Shown here one piece after another: positions 26,166 to 34,858 of a stretch of 43,896 nt of DNA. The translations under genes were made by a program, and so were the position numbers. The DNA is from Paraburkholderia panacisoli (GTDB lineage Bacteria; Pseudomonadota; Gammaproteobacteria; Burkholderiales; Burkholderiaceae). The notes under the pieces are model-generated. The model was not told the origin of the DNA. It saw only the letters and a list, made by a program, of their open reading frames with translations, and ran no database searches. Where the stretch lies: positions 1-43,896 of the forward strand of contig NZ_VTUZ01000062.1 of the NCBI RefSeq assembly GCF_008369935.1, given 5' to 3'. Position 1 is the first letter of the stretch; every line of letters begins with the position of its first letter.

Positions 26166-26577
26166 TCGGCCAAGGGCTGCCGCGTGTTCCGCATAACCTT
26201 CGGTCCCTGGAACTTCGCTTGACATCGTTAACAGTGGCGTTGTCCGACCCATCGCGATTGTCGACGGTTCGGGCAGAGTCCCAGACGACCTGACCCCGCC
26301 ATCCGGCCGACAGCGGGTCTTATGCAAAGGGCACAATGCGACCCTCAAACCGCGCTCGATCCGGCACCAGGTGAACCGCAGCGTCCGACTCGCAAGAGAC
26401 AGTCATCGCACGACGAAGCGGCCATTTAATACGGCCTGATGCACCTTGTTGCTTGCCGGGCGAGGAAGCTACCGGAACGTTATGAAGGCAGCATCTATCG
26501 CCAGTTCGTGATCACGACTCGGTCCGCTTTCGAGAGCGCTTCGGCCCTATGGAACGACACGGTGACCGTCGCTTCAT

Positions 26578-26614
26578 GGCCGACTAGCGCCGAATGTGTC
26601 GGCGCTAGTCGGCC
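26578..26614. repeat. Perfect 15-bp stem-loop
   Basis: GGCCGACTAGCGCCG (26578-26592) pairs perfectly with CGGCGCTAGTCGGCC (26600-26614) around AATGTGT. It lies 56 bp past the stop of the minus-strand NADP-binding gene. There is no T-run, so it may act as a transcript-end stabiliser or be a mobile repeat. Confidence 0.7.
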
Positions 26615-26669
26615 TTGGCGGGACACTAACCGCCGGTCGCGCGCGGACTCGGTTCATCCGGACATCACG

Positions 26670-27365
26670 TCAGGCCGGACGATCAAACGTGCCAGGACTT
26701 GCGTGCGTCGCCTTCCAGCTTTCGGTGCGCTCCTTCGTCGCGCGCGCCAGCGCATCTTTGACGCCGTGTACATCGAAATCGCCCGTATAGACAGGCGAGC
26801 CGGGCTGCTGCCTCCACGAGGCAGCAATCGTGCCTGCGTCTACTGGGTCGAAGCCGATCTGATCGACGAGTCTGAACACGACTTCCTTCGCCTTCGGGTT
26901 GTCGCCTGCCACGGGCAGCGCGATGCGTCCCGACGTGCCAGCGGGCTTGCCCATCCCTTCGAGGTGCGCGGCATAGATGTTGTTGAACACCTTGACGACG
27001 GCGTGGCCGATCTGCTCCTCGACCCAGCGGCTTTCGGGCGCGCCCGTCTCGATGCCGTCGATGCGCCCGTCACGTTGACGAGGGTAATAGTTACCCGTGT
27101 CCACGACGACAGCTGACGGTTTTGCGTTGTCGAACAGACCTTTCGGCAAATTCGTCACCTTCGCTTGCGGAATCGTCACGACGATCACGTCCGCGTCGGC
27201 GACGATATCCTGCACGTCGCTTGCCGTCGCGCCCGTCTCCTTCGCAATGTCCCCCAACGACGCCGCTCCGCGCGAGTTCGCGATACGCACGGCATGCCCG
27301 CTTTCCACGAAACGGCGCGCGAGCACCTTGCCGATGTTTCCTGCTCCGATGATGCTGATATTCAC
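26670..27365 (-). CDS. NADPH-dependent F420 reductase-like oxidoreductase
   Basis: A 231-residue Rossmann-fold protein of the FNO-like / NADP oxidoreductase coenzyme F420-dependent superfamily. The N-terminus MNISIIGAGNIGKVLARRFV carries the GxGxxG loop, followed by VRIANSRGAASLGDIAKETG and ADVIVVTIPQ. Burkholderia lack F420 as far as I know, so a flavin or other NADP-linked role is likelier. The GTG start (27365) has AGGAGG six bases upstream. The preceding same-strand gene is the broken SDR, whose stop lies 45 bp upstream; they may once have been an operon. Confidence 0.88.
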   Translation of the reverse strand: MNISIIGAGNIGKVLARRFVESGHAVRIANSRGAASLGDIAKETGATASDVQDIVADADVIVVTIPQAKVTNLPKGLFDNAKPSAVVVDTGNYYPRQRDGRIDGIETGAPESRWVEEQIGHAVVKVFNNIYAAHLEGMGKPAGTSGRIALPVAGDNPKAKEVVFRLVDQIGFDPVDAGTIAASWRQQPGSPVYTGDFDVHGVKDALARATKERTESWKATHASPGTFDRPA

Positions 27366-27410
27366 GATGACCTCCTGAAAATGAACGAGCCGCGCGCCGC
27401 ACTGGAGCCT

Positions 27411-28030
27411 TCAGGCGACGCAGCGCGTGCCCGACACATATGACGAATCGTCGGATGGAGGAAAGCGACGACCGTCGCCATTTCCTCGGCGGATCCGAAG
27501 CGGCCCGCCGGCGTGCTGGCGGCGAACGCATGCTGCGCTTCGACCGACGGCCAGATGCCACGATGATGAAACGGCGCTCGATCAGCCCCGGACACAGGGC
27601 ATTGACGCGCACGCCGTGCCTGAACCATTCGATCGATGCCGTCTTCGTGATTCCGCTCACAGCATGGTTCGTGCCGATATAGAGTGACGCGTTTTCGAAG
27701 CCGATCACGCCCCCATCGACGCATTGTTGATAATGCTTCCAAAACCCTGTTACAGCATGACTTCCGCTTCGTATTTCATGCTGTTGAACACGCCGCGCAC
27801 GTTCGGTTCGAACACCATGTCAAAGCGCTCGTTGTTCTGTTCGACGGGCGGCGCAAGGATGCCTTCCGTGTCTGCGTTGTTGAACGCGAGCCGAACTGGA
27901 CGAATTCGTTGGGGCGATCACAGCGGCGGGCGGCGACGCGACCTCGCTCGTCGTCGATGTGACGAAAGAGGACGACGTTCCCGCGATGGTGAGGCTTGCG
28001 GTCGATACTTACGGCAAGCTTGATATCGCT
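27411..28030 (-). pseudogene. Short-chain dehydrogenase pseudogene with an internal inversion
   Basis: The C-terminal half reads on the minus strand from 27890 down to 27411: LAFNNADTEGILAPPVEQNN, MVFEPNVRGVFNSMKYEAEV, GSIINNAS, FENASLYIGTNHAVSGITKT and VRVNALCPGLIE, ending SDDSSYVSGTRCVA. It has an in-frame stop and at least three frameshifts. The preceding segment, AELDEFVGAITAAGGDATSL to MVRLAVDTYGKLDIA, lies on the plus strand at 27887-28030. Rejoining KLDIA to FNNAD restores a normal SDR, so about 143 bp have been inverted. The N-terminal Rossmann loop is missing and replaced by a LysR fragment. Confidence 0.85.
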
Positions 28031-28261
28031 CGACCAACTGCAGGAGCGCATACGCGCGCACGGCAAAAGTCTTCCCGAGCGTCGTGTGCGCACGCTGCGC
28101 GTGCTGCGATGAAAGAGCGTTTCGCCCAGCCGTTCTTCGAGTTGCTGGATTGCACGTGTGACGACCTGAGGCGACGTGCCGAGACGGGTCGCCGTCTCGC
28201 GTAAACTGGCCGATTGCGTCGCTGCGGTGAAGATACGGATGAGGTCGATCTGGTTGTCCAT
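28031..28261 (-). pseudogene. LysR-family regulator, 5' fragment
   Basis: MDNQIDLIRIFTAATQSASL then RETATRLGTSPQVVTRAIQQ and LEERLGETLFHRSTRSVR are the N-terminal winged helix-turn-helix of a LysR regulator. A frameshift follows (TTLGKTFAVRAYALLQLVE), and the gene ends abruptly at 28031 against the inverted SDR segment. The effector-binding domain is absent. Confidence 0.85.
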
Positions 28262-28456
28262 ACAGCAGGTACAGCGAGTGATGCAACGACGTCGAATGCC
28301 ACAGTGCGGCCAACTTCTACCTGATGCGGGTGGCCCTAGTCGACCCTCTAACGAGGCGCGCGCTCGCCTAGCATCAAGAACGCACCTCGCAGCCTCGTGG
28401 CGATCAGCCAGATACTTCGGAATTCCCTGGCAAGGCCCTCGAATGGATCACACAAA

Positions 28457-28867
28457 GTGAAAACGATCATCAGCCTGGCTTTAGCAGCCATCGCCGTGGG
28501 CCTTTTCCTACCTTGTGCTGCACAGGAGTCGGGAGCCGTCAAGCCTCAAATACTGCTTCAGCAAATTGTTGATGGCATGCCGAGAGGCGAAAAACAGGAA
28601 CTACGTGTCCTGACAGCGACTTTCAAACCCGGCGATAAAACAGTCTTTCATACACACCGGTTTCCGGTGACGGTCTATGTGCTGGAGGGTGCCTTCACTC
28701 TGGAGATGGAAGGCATGGCGCCAGTCACCGTGAGGCAAGGTCAGGCGATGGTAGAGCCACCGCATGTGAAGATGACCGGTTATAACCGCAGCAATAGCGA
28801 TTCGCTCCGCGTTGTTGTATTTTATGCCAGTGACCCAGACACACCATTTCTCGATCCATTGCATTGA
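28457..28867 (+). CDS. Exported cupin-domain protein
   Basis: A 136-residue protein with a signal peptide (MKTIISLALAAIAVGLFLPC then AAQES) and one cupin barrel. The two cupin motifs are TVFHTHRFPVTVYVLEGAFT and VRQGQAMVEPPHVKMTGYNR, with the histidines and glutamate expected for metal binding mostly present. The GTG start is taken because the signal peptide begins there. The cysteine near residue 20 is not in a clear lipobox. It is a stand-alone gene of unknown substrate, possibly a periplasmic sugar or small-molecule binder. Confidence 0.8.
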   Translation: MKTIISLALAAIAVGLFLPCAAQESGAVKPQILLQQIVDGMPRGEKQELRVLTATFKPGDKTVFHTHRFPVTVYVLEGAFTLEMEGMAPVTVRQGQAMVEPPHVKMTGYNRSNSDSLRVVVFYASDPDTPFLDPLH

Positions 28868-29270
28868 TCTGTTCGGCGAACACTATGACATGTGCGGCCC
28901 ACGGTCATTTAGCGGCGAATTTATCCTCTAGCCGATGACGCGCGGGTATTGAGGGACACGCGACGGTCTGCTGTCTGGGTGCGGACCAGACGTTCGAATG
29001 CCCATGTGAAAGCACGGTCGGGCGACCGTAGATGGCCGGTTACCGAAATTCGGCATAGATCAGTGGCTTCGCCTTGCCACACTATGCTCGAACTGCGGAT
29101 CCGGCCGCCAGCGGCTGTTGGGCCGGGTGCGTTCTCAGTTGTTTGTTTGAAGCTGCCGCGGTGCCAATCAAACTGCCATCGGAACTAAAGACCCCGGGCT
29201 TCTCACCTGGACACGGGATATGCCGACCGTCCGTTAGGTTCTCCGAGATAACGGCATACCCGAGGACTTC
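28868..29270. other. Intergenic region without a recognised gene
   Basis: No gene is seen. Part of it (about 28960-29060) has the look of the intergenic filler common in Burkholderia replicons. Confidence 0.35.
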
Positions 29271-29287
29271 CTTAGCGTTGGCTTAAG
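29271..29287. promoter_or_regulatory. Candidate CTTAAG-type direct repeat
   Basis: CTTAGC and CTTAAG begin 11 bp apart about 150 bp upstream of the lipoprotein gene. It fits the same PmrA-like spacing as the boxes near 20.2 kb. Confidence 0.3.
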
Positions 29288-29422
29288 TGTCTTTTCGGAG
29301 CCATTAGTGGCGGCCCATTCAGCCAGAAACTCCCACTGCCGGCGCCCTCCCATAAAGTTTTCACTCAATCGGCCGTTAGCTCGACACACACCCGTCGGAA
29401 CGCGGAGCACCGTTTGAAAGAT

Positions 29423-30043
29423 ATGAGATTTGCTGCATCGATCGTTGGAATCACGACTGCGCTCTATTTGTCCGGATGCACGACGACTGGACAGACACAG
29501 ATCGCTGCTCGACCGGTTTCTCACGCTTCACAGGCCGCTGCGGTTGTCACAGCACCGCCCTCCCGCGCTGTCGTTACCGCGAGGCCGGTAGTCGTGGAGG
29601 AGGTAATCCCGGAAACCAACGACGTGTATATCTCGGCTGCCTCGAACTCCGACATCGTGTTCGTTGGGGGAAGCACGTACATCTGGGCAAAGGGGCCGGA
29701 CGGGCGACGCCATCGTCATTTCTACAGTCGCGGCGATAGGCGCCAGGAGGTGTTTCGTCGGCGTGACAATCTGCGTTCGGTCGTCGGCCATCGTCCCGAA
29801 CGTCCGCCAGCAAAATACGCGGGGCACGGCTCTGGTCGCCAACGAGAAGATGTCCATCGCCCGCAGCGATTCCATGCCAACAGTATGCCAAGCCACAATC
29901 ATTCGTCCACGCACCGTCTGGCAGCCGACGATCAGTCACACCACATTGATCCGCACCATGCAGCACCAAAAACAGGTCAGTCGGTCCGCGATGCGTCCGC
30001 CGCGCGTAACGGTGTACGACATCACCCCGCCCCCAGTGTGTAG
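29423..30043 (+). CDS. Lipoprotein, histidine- and arginine-rich C-terminus
   Basis: A 206-residue lipoprotein. MRFAASIVGITTALYLSGC ends with the lipobox LSGC. Residues about 50-105 form a small folded region (EEVIPETNDVYISAASNSDI then VFVGGSTYIWAKGPDGRRHR), and the remaining ~100 residues are rich in H, R, S and P. I do not recognise a family. The C-terminal tail may be a frame-drifted extension of a shorter protein, since lipoproteins with this core usually end near HRHFYSRGDRR. ATG 29423 is chosen over the upstream TTG. Confidence 0.65.
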   Translation: MRFAASIVGITTALYLSGCTTTGQTQIAARPVSHASQAAAVVTAPPSRAVVTARPVVVEEVIPETNDVYISAASNSDIVFVGGSTYIWAKGPDGRRHRHFYSRGDRRQEVFRRRDNLRSVVGHRPERPPAKYAGHGSGRQREDVHRPQRFHANSMPSHNHSSTHRLAADDQSHHIDPHHAAPKTGQSVRDASAARNGVRHHPAPSV

Positions 30044-30058
30044 CCGGCAACACCCTTC

Positions 30059-30235
30059 TCACTCTTTCGCCCACGCTGCCGCGCAGGCCTTTGCAAAGTC
30101 CCGATACGACCGTAGCTGCCGGCCGAGAAGCGACGTCAGGCGCTCGACCTGCGCAGTCGTCGCAACGGCCCCATCGCGTTGATACCGCTGCATCATCAGT
30201 CGCATGTCACAGGCGAGCCATGCTGGCGAAACCGA
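30059..30235 (-). pseudogene. NmrA-like NAD(P)-binding protein, 3' remnant
   Basis: Reads VSPAWLACDMRLMMQRYQRD, then QVERLTSLLGRQLRSYRDFA. This pattern (PAW..D.R.M...Y...G, then LG..PRSY.DF) is typical of the C-terminus of NmrA-type atypical SDR proteins. The upstream Rossmann half is absent. Confidence 0.55.
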
Positions 30236-30460
30236 CTTCAGGCTGCGTTTCGAGCGCCAAAAGACCGTCACCGCCATAAGATATGGGACGGTGCAGCAAC
30301 CCAAATCGGCGCCGTGAACCGCTGGTTCCGCAATCAGCCAGAAGAGGTCGTCTCTGCCGCCACCACCTTTGTTCACGAGGCGCTTGCGCCTTACGCGGAC
30401 GGTGCGAGAGTGCGATTGCCAGGTGCGATGTGGGTAGTCAGTAGCGTGCCTGCCTGAACG

Positions 30461-30485
30461 AGCCCCGCCACCCAGGGGCTTTTTC
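30461..30485 (+). terminator. Intrinsic terminator
   Basis: AGCCCC (30461-30466) pairs with GGGGCT (30475-30480), followed by five T. It is a plus-strand terminator by shape, although no plus-strand gene directly precedes it except the lipoprotein 420 bp away. Confidence 0.65.
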
Positions 30486-31187
30486 ACCGAACGTGAATTC
30501 GCCTTTGGCCCTTCCAAGTGTTCTACTTGCTTGTACGATTCCCCCCTGTTTCGGTCAATGAAGGCGCGTTCTGCTTCGACAATCGGTTGACCGGTTACCG
30601 GGGCCGAGCCGACGCCTGAGTGTCTAATCGACGACGAATGTGAACGGCGGATTGTGGCCGGTAATACGCGTTCACGCAGATCGTCCGAAAGCTGACGTTG
30701 AGGATTCCAACGCTCCCTCTGCGGAACACTCATCGAACTGGTGCTAACGGCCAGGAGGCGACGTTCGCTGGTCACGAAGATCGGACGTTCCAACGTCGCC
30801 TCAAGTCTGGCGAACGGTCATTCGGTTGGCCGACTACAAACGGTCGAATCAGCTTCCCAGGCTGCAGCGACCGGCGCGGACGATTCGGTTGTGCGGTGGG
30901 GGGACGACTGGCGCCAGCCCAAGCCTGGCAAGCGCATAGGGAAGCTCAATTCTTCTCGTAAACCCTGCTGAAAGAAATCGCCCACCGTAAGAACCCGGTA
31001 AGCGGGCGCTTTTAACGTACTCATGAGCGCATCGAAAGAACAACACGCTGTGAACGCGTGCGCGAGAGCATCGCACCACATCCCCACATGGGGATCCCCA
31101 AACTCATATCGCTCGCTGATCGTTCCGGCGCGGCCCAAAAGAAGGCGTTCTTTCAGACAGCGAAAGATACCCGTGTAGGAGACGGAA
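30486..31187. other. Intergenic region upstream of the acetate uptake operon
   Basis: No gene is recognised. Near the end lies a palindrome (ATCCCCACATGGGGAT, about 31079-31094) roughly 95 bp before the DUF485 start, a candidate operator or hairpin. Confidence 0.4.
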
Positions 31188-31493
31188 ATGGACCTCAAAC
31201 TCGCAGAGAAAATTAAATCGAGCGCGACATACCGCGAACTGGTGCGAAAGCGCTCGAGGCTCGGCTGGACTCTGACTGCCCTCGTGCTGGTCGTCTACTA
31301 CGGCTACGTGCTGCTCATCGCCTTCGACAAGGACTTGCTTGCCGCGAAGATGGGTGCGGGGGTGATGACGTGGGGCATGCCGATCGGACTTTTTGTGATC
31401 GCGTTCACCGTGGTGATCACCGGCCTCTATGTGCGCCACGCCAACCGCAACTACGACGAACTCACCGACCAGATCAAGCGGGAGGCCGCATGA
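31188..31493 (+). CDS. yjcH: DUF485 membrane protein (YjcH-like)
   Basis: A 101-residue inner-membrane protein of the DUF485 family. An N-terminal amphipathic helix (LAEKIKSSATYRELVRKRSR) is followed by two membrane segments, LTALVLVVYYGYVLLIAF and GMPIGLFVIAFTVVITGLYV, then a short charged tail. In Enterobacteria and beta-proteobacteria this gene sits just before actP and is co-transcribed. Here its stop overlaps the actP start as ATGA. AGGAGACGGAA gives a good ribosome site. Confidence 0.92.
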   Translation: MDLKLAEKIKSSATYRELVRKRSRLGWTLTALVLVVYYGYVLLIAFDKDLLAAKMGAGVMTWGMPIGLFVIAFTVVITGLYVRHANRNYDELTDQIKREAA

Positions 31494-33151
31494 AGGCCCG
31501 ACAATTCCTCGCCGTAAGCGGGCTGTTCGCCGCTTCGGCCAGCTGCTTCGCTGCAGGCGCCGACCTCGGCCAAGCGGTCAAGCAGGCGACCAACTGGACC
31601 GCGATCAGCATGTTCATGCTGTTCGTGATTGCGACGCTCTTCATCACCAAATGGGCCGCCAAGAAGACGCGCTCGGCCGCCGAGTTCTACACCGCGGGCG
31701 GCGGCATTACCGGCTTTCAGAACGGCCTTGCGATCGCAGGCGACTTCATGTCCGCAGCGTCGTTCCTCGGTATCTCGGCCGCAGTCTACGCGAACGGATA
31801 TGACGGCCTCATCTATTCGATCGGCTTTCTGGTGGGCTGGCCGATCATCACGTTCCTGATGGCCGAACGACTGCGCAATCTCGGCCGCTTCACGTTCGCC
31901 GATGTGGCCGCCTACCGCTTCAAGCAAACCCCGATACGCGCGTTCGCCGCATCGGGCACGCTCGTCGTGGTGGCGTTTTACCTGATCGCGCAAATGGTGG
32001 GCGCGGGACAGCTCATCAAGCTGCTGTTCGGCCTCGACTACTGGATCGCGGTGGTGATCGTCGGCGCACTGATGATGGTGTACGTGCTCTTCGGCGGCAT
32101 GACCGCGACCACCTGGGTGCAGATCATCAAGGCGTGCCTGCTCCTCGCGGGCGCTTCGTTCATGGCGTTCATGGTGCTCTGGCAATTCAATTTTAGCCCG
32201 GAGGCGCTCTTCGCGAAGGCTGTCGAGGTGCACGAGAAGAAGGCGTCGATCATGGGGCCGGGCAACTTCATCAAGGATCCGATCTCGGCGATCTCGTTCG
32301 GCATCGCGCTGATGTTCGGCACAGCCGGCCTGCCGCACATTCTGATGCGCTTCTTCACCGTTCCCAACGCGAAGGAAGCACGTAAGTCGGTGTTCTGGGC
32401 GACCACCTGGATCGGCTACTTCTACATCCTCACCTTCATCATCGGCTTTGGCGCGATTGTGCTGGTGAGCACCAATCCGGTCTTCAAGGACGCGGGCGGC
32501 AAGCTGCTCGGCGGTGCCAACATGGCCGCCGTGCATCTGGCGAGTGCGGTCGGCGGCAACGTGTTCCTCGGTTTTATCTCGGCCGTCGCATTCGCGACCA
32601 TCCTCGCCGTCGTCGCGGGCCTCACGCTCGCCGGCGCGTCGGCGGTGTCGCACGATCTGTATGCGACCGTGTTCAAGCACGGCAAGGCATCGAGCGCAAG
32701 CGAACTGCGCGTTTCGCGCGTCACCACGGTCGTACTGGGCATCGTTGCGGTCGTGCTGGGCATCGTGTTCGAGAAGCAGAACATCGCATTCATGGTGTCG
32801 CTTGCCTTCGCGGTGGCGGCCTCGGCCAATTTCCCGGTCCTGTTCATGTCCGTGCTATGGCGCGGCTGCACGACGCGCGGTGCCGCCATCGGCGGCTTCC
32901 TTGGGCTGCTCTCGGCGGTGCTGCTGACGGTCCTCTCCAAGGCTGTGTGGGTCGACGTGTTCCACCACGCGAACGCCCCGTTTCCCTACGCGTCGCCCGC
33001 GCTCTTCTCGATGGTGATCGGCTTCGCCGGCATCTGGATCTTCTCGGTGACCGACAAGTCCGCTCGCGCACGTATCGACCGGGCCGGGTTCGAGGCGCAA
33101 AGCGTGCGCTCGGAAACCGGCATCGGCGCGGTGGAGAGCGCGAGCCACTAA
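31490..33151 (+). CDS. actP: Cation/acetate symporter ActP
   Basis: A 553-residue sodium:solute symporter (SSS) family protein that takes up acetate and other short carboxylates. It starts MKARQFLAVSGLFAASASCF with a cleavable-type N-terminus, then about 13 membrane segments. Family features include FYTAGGGITGFQNGLAIAGD, FMSAASFLGISAAVYANG and FGTAGLPHILMRFFTVPNAK. ATG 31490 overlaps the DUF485 stop, showing translational coupling. A longer frame from 31370 overlaps the DUF485 gene in another frame and is not used. No acetyl-CoA synthetase gene is next to it. Confidence 0.95.
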   Translation: MKARQFLAVSGLFAASASCFAAGADLGQAVKQATNWTAISMFMLFVIATLFITKWAAKKTRSAAEFYTAGGGITGFQNGLAIAGDFMSAASFLGISAAVYANGYDGLIYSIGFLVGWPIITFLMAERLRNLGRFTFADVAAYRFKQTPIRAFAASGTLVVVAFYLIAQMVGAGQLIKLLFGLDYWIAVVIVGALMMVYVLFGGMTATTWVQIIKACLLLAGASFMAFMVLWQFNFSPEALFAKAVEVHEKKASIMGPGNFIKDPISAISFGIALMFGTAGLPHILMRFFTVPNAKEARKSVFWATTWIGYFYILTFIIGFGAIVLVSTNPVFKDAGGKLLGGANMAAVHLASAVGGNVFLGFISAVAFATILAVVAGLTLAGASAVSHDLYATVFKHGKASSASELRVSRVTTVVLGIVAVVLGIVFEKQNIAFMVSLAFAVAASANFPVLFMSVLWRGCTTRGAAIGGFLGLLSAVLLTVLSKAVWVDVFHHANAPFPYASPALFSMVIGFAGIWIFSVTDKSARARIDRAGFEAQSVRSETGIGAVESASH

Positions 33152-33416
33152 ATAGGCCTTGCACACTTCGAAGGGGCGAGGTAATTACTCGGCGAGAACG
33201 TTAATATCGCGTCCGCTGCGCTCGCCCCCGAACCGACAGGCTTTCTTGGTACATCCGCCCGCAAGGCGCCGCTTGATGCCGCGCGCGAACGGCCACTCGC
33301 AGGTCCGGTCGGCACTCGGGAGCGGTCATCGCCGCGGCGCCGATCCGAACGGCGGATGAAGGTCCATCAACTGCGGAAAGCGCGCCTCAGTCACCGTGCC
33401 GTCGCACTGCCGCTGA

Positions 33417-34106
33417 CTATGCCGTTTGGTCGCCAAGGGCGATTTTATGAACGTTCGCTGCATACACCCATTCGCGGGCTTGGCGCTCAATGAGATCCAT
33501 GAAAGCAGGTGGGCCGCTGCAGTAAATCTGTGTGTTGGCATGAGTTGGACTCATTGCGTGGGAGCTCTTCTGCGCGAATAGATCATCGGGCAGGCCGAAA
33601 TGGTGATAGACCTTACCGTGACTTTGAAGCGCGTCAAATTCTTCTCGAAGAACTGCGCGGTCGGCCGATCGGGCGAAGTTGTGCACCTCGAACCTTTGCC
33701 CCGCCGATGCAAGCCGCTTCGCGATTCCCGCGATCGATGCTGCGCCGATTCCGCCGGCAAACAGGATAGATCGCGCACGATCGTCCAAAATTGTCGGCGC
33801 GCTTTTGGGGGTGCCGACAAACACTTCGTCTCGTTCATTCAACGGAAACTTGGATAGCAGACTATCCGTTCTGCCATCACCTTCTTGTCTCATGCCTACC
33901 ACGTAACCATCGGACACGGACGAAACGCGGAGCAAAGGATAAATTCTTTGCTTGTCGCCAGCGCTATTCAGAAAGAGAGTGACGCACGACCCATCGTTAA
34001 ACGGCGGAAGCGCCGATTTGGACGTTGTTCGAAGTTCAACGGCATGGTACCCCTTAGCAATTTGCCATTTCCGGCCCACGATGACGGGAATCAGGTTGTC
34101 GCGCAT
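33417..34106 (-). CDS. Ferredoxin-NADP reductase-like oxidoreductase lacking the 2Fe-2S domain
   Basis: A 229-residue protein with an FNR-like flavin domain (VTLFLNSAGDKQRIYPLLRV takes the place of the usual RxYS motif) and a nucleotide domain (SILFAGGIGAASIAGIAKRL, then IYCSGPPAFMDLI). It resembles the VanB/phthalate dioxygenase reductase family, but those are about 315 residues with a C-terminal plant-type ferredoxin. Here the frame ends at DQTA directly after the nucleotide domain. Either it is truncated or it uses a separate ferredoxin. No oxygenase gene is adjacent. Confidence 0.75.
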   Translation of the reverse strand: MRDNLIPVIVGRKWQIAKGYHAVELRTTSKSALPPFNDGSCVTLFLNSAGDKQRIYPLLRVSSVSDGYVVGMRQEGDGRTDSLLSKFPLNERDEVFVGTPKSAPTILDDRARSILFAGGIGAASIAGIAKRLASAGQRFEVHNFARSADRAVLREEFDALQSHGKVYHHFGLPDDLFAQKSSHAMSPTHANTQIYCSGPPAFMDLIERQAREWVYAANVHKIALGDQTA

Positions 34107-34592
34107 GTCTTCTCCATTAGGACCTGCATCACAGATGGAACTCTAGCCGATACCCTGTAAGGGAGGGAGAGGTGAGCCGGGTTGTAGCGAATCCGCAGTG
34201 ATGATCGGGCGTTGAAACCCGCGTGGTTAAAGGCGTTGAGCGATTAGTGCAAGGCTGGTATTTTCAGAACGTACTTTCTGACTATCGATTACATCACGTT
34301 TGCGATACTTTGCATATCTTAGTAAATTCACTCGGGAACGGTATGTCCATCAAGAGTGTCCCGGCAATGCTGCTGCTTTCACACCGATCCATGCACGATC
34401 GCTAATGCACACGATAAAAAACTTCAACTTTATCTAGCGGGCGGGAGAAGGCACTATAGCTCCTGTCCGCTTTACAAGGCCTGTCGACCCGCAACGATGC
34501 GTCACGTTCGACCACTGCAAACAGGCGAGCGAGGAATCGTTTTCGCCGTCGTCAATAGATGAAGACAGCTGTATCCTTGGCAAGGCGTCCCA
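34107..34592. other. AT-rich intergenic region
   Basis: Lower GC than its surroundings between 34250 and 34440. It holds no recognised gene. It likely contains the promoter of the minus-strand reductase and the edge of the TnpB-bearing remnant. Confidence 0.4.
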
Positions 34593-34757
34593 AGCATCGC
34601 GCACCTCAAAGCGGATTTCATGTACAAGTTCACGACTCGGCTCTGCCGCGAGAACCAAGCGGTGGTTATCGAGGACCTGAACGTCAAAGGGATGCCGGCG
34701 AACGAACGACTTGCCCGGCCGATCTCGGATGTAGGCTTTGGGATCTTTCGCCCTTGA
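34593..34757 (+). pseudogene. TnpB (IS200/IS605 OrfB) remnant
   Basis: Reads IAHLKADFMYKFTTRLCREN, then QAVVIEDLNVKGMPANERLA, then RPISDVGFGIF and a stop. This is the segment of TnpB holding the RuvC-II region (VIEDLNV, with the catalytic glutamate), normally in the middle of a ~400-residue RNA-guided nuclease. The start and the zinc-finger/RuvC-III part are missing, so no nuclease is made. No IS605-type end with a guide-RNA scaffold was identified. Confidence 0.8.
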
Positions 34758-34858
34758 TGCGCCGCTACGTCGCGCTGAGATATTGCAACATCGGAGCTGA
34801 ATCGATCTACGTCGTCAAGTTTCTGGCCGAGCCGCTGCTGGGAGGCAAGTGCGGATGA
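34757..34858 (+). pseudogene. 3' remnant of the gene upstream of the DUF6675-like gene
   Basis: Reads MRRYVALRYCNIGAESIYVV then KFLAEPLLGGKCG, with its stop overlapping the next start as ATGA. The tight overlap suggests these are the last 33 codons of a real operon partner, cut off upstream by the TnpB-bearing insertion. The family was not recognised. Confidence 0.5.

Noticed and set aside
31451..32680. 409-residue minus-strand frame inside actP
   Set aside because: It is antisense to a clearly recognised symporter and rich in R, H, E and D, as expected from the reverse of GC-rich coding DNA.
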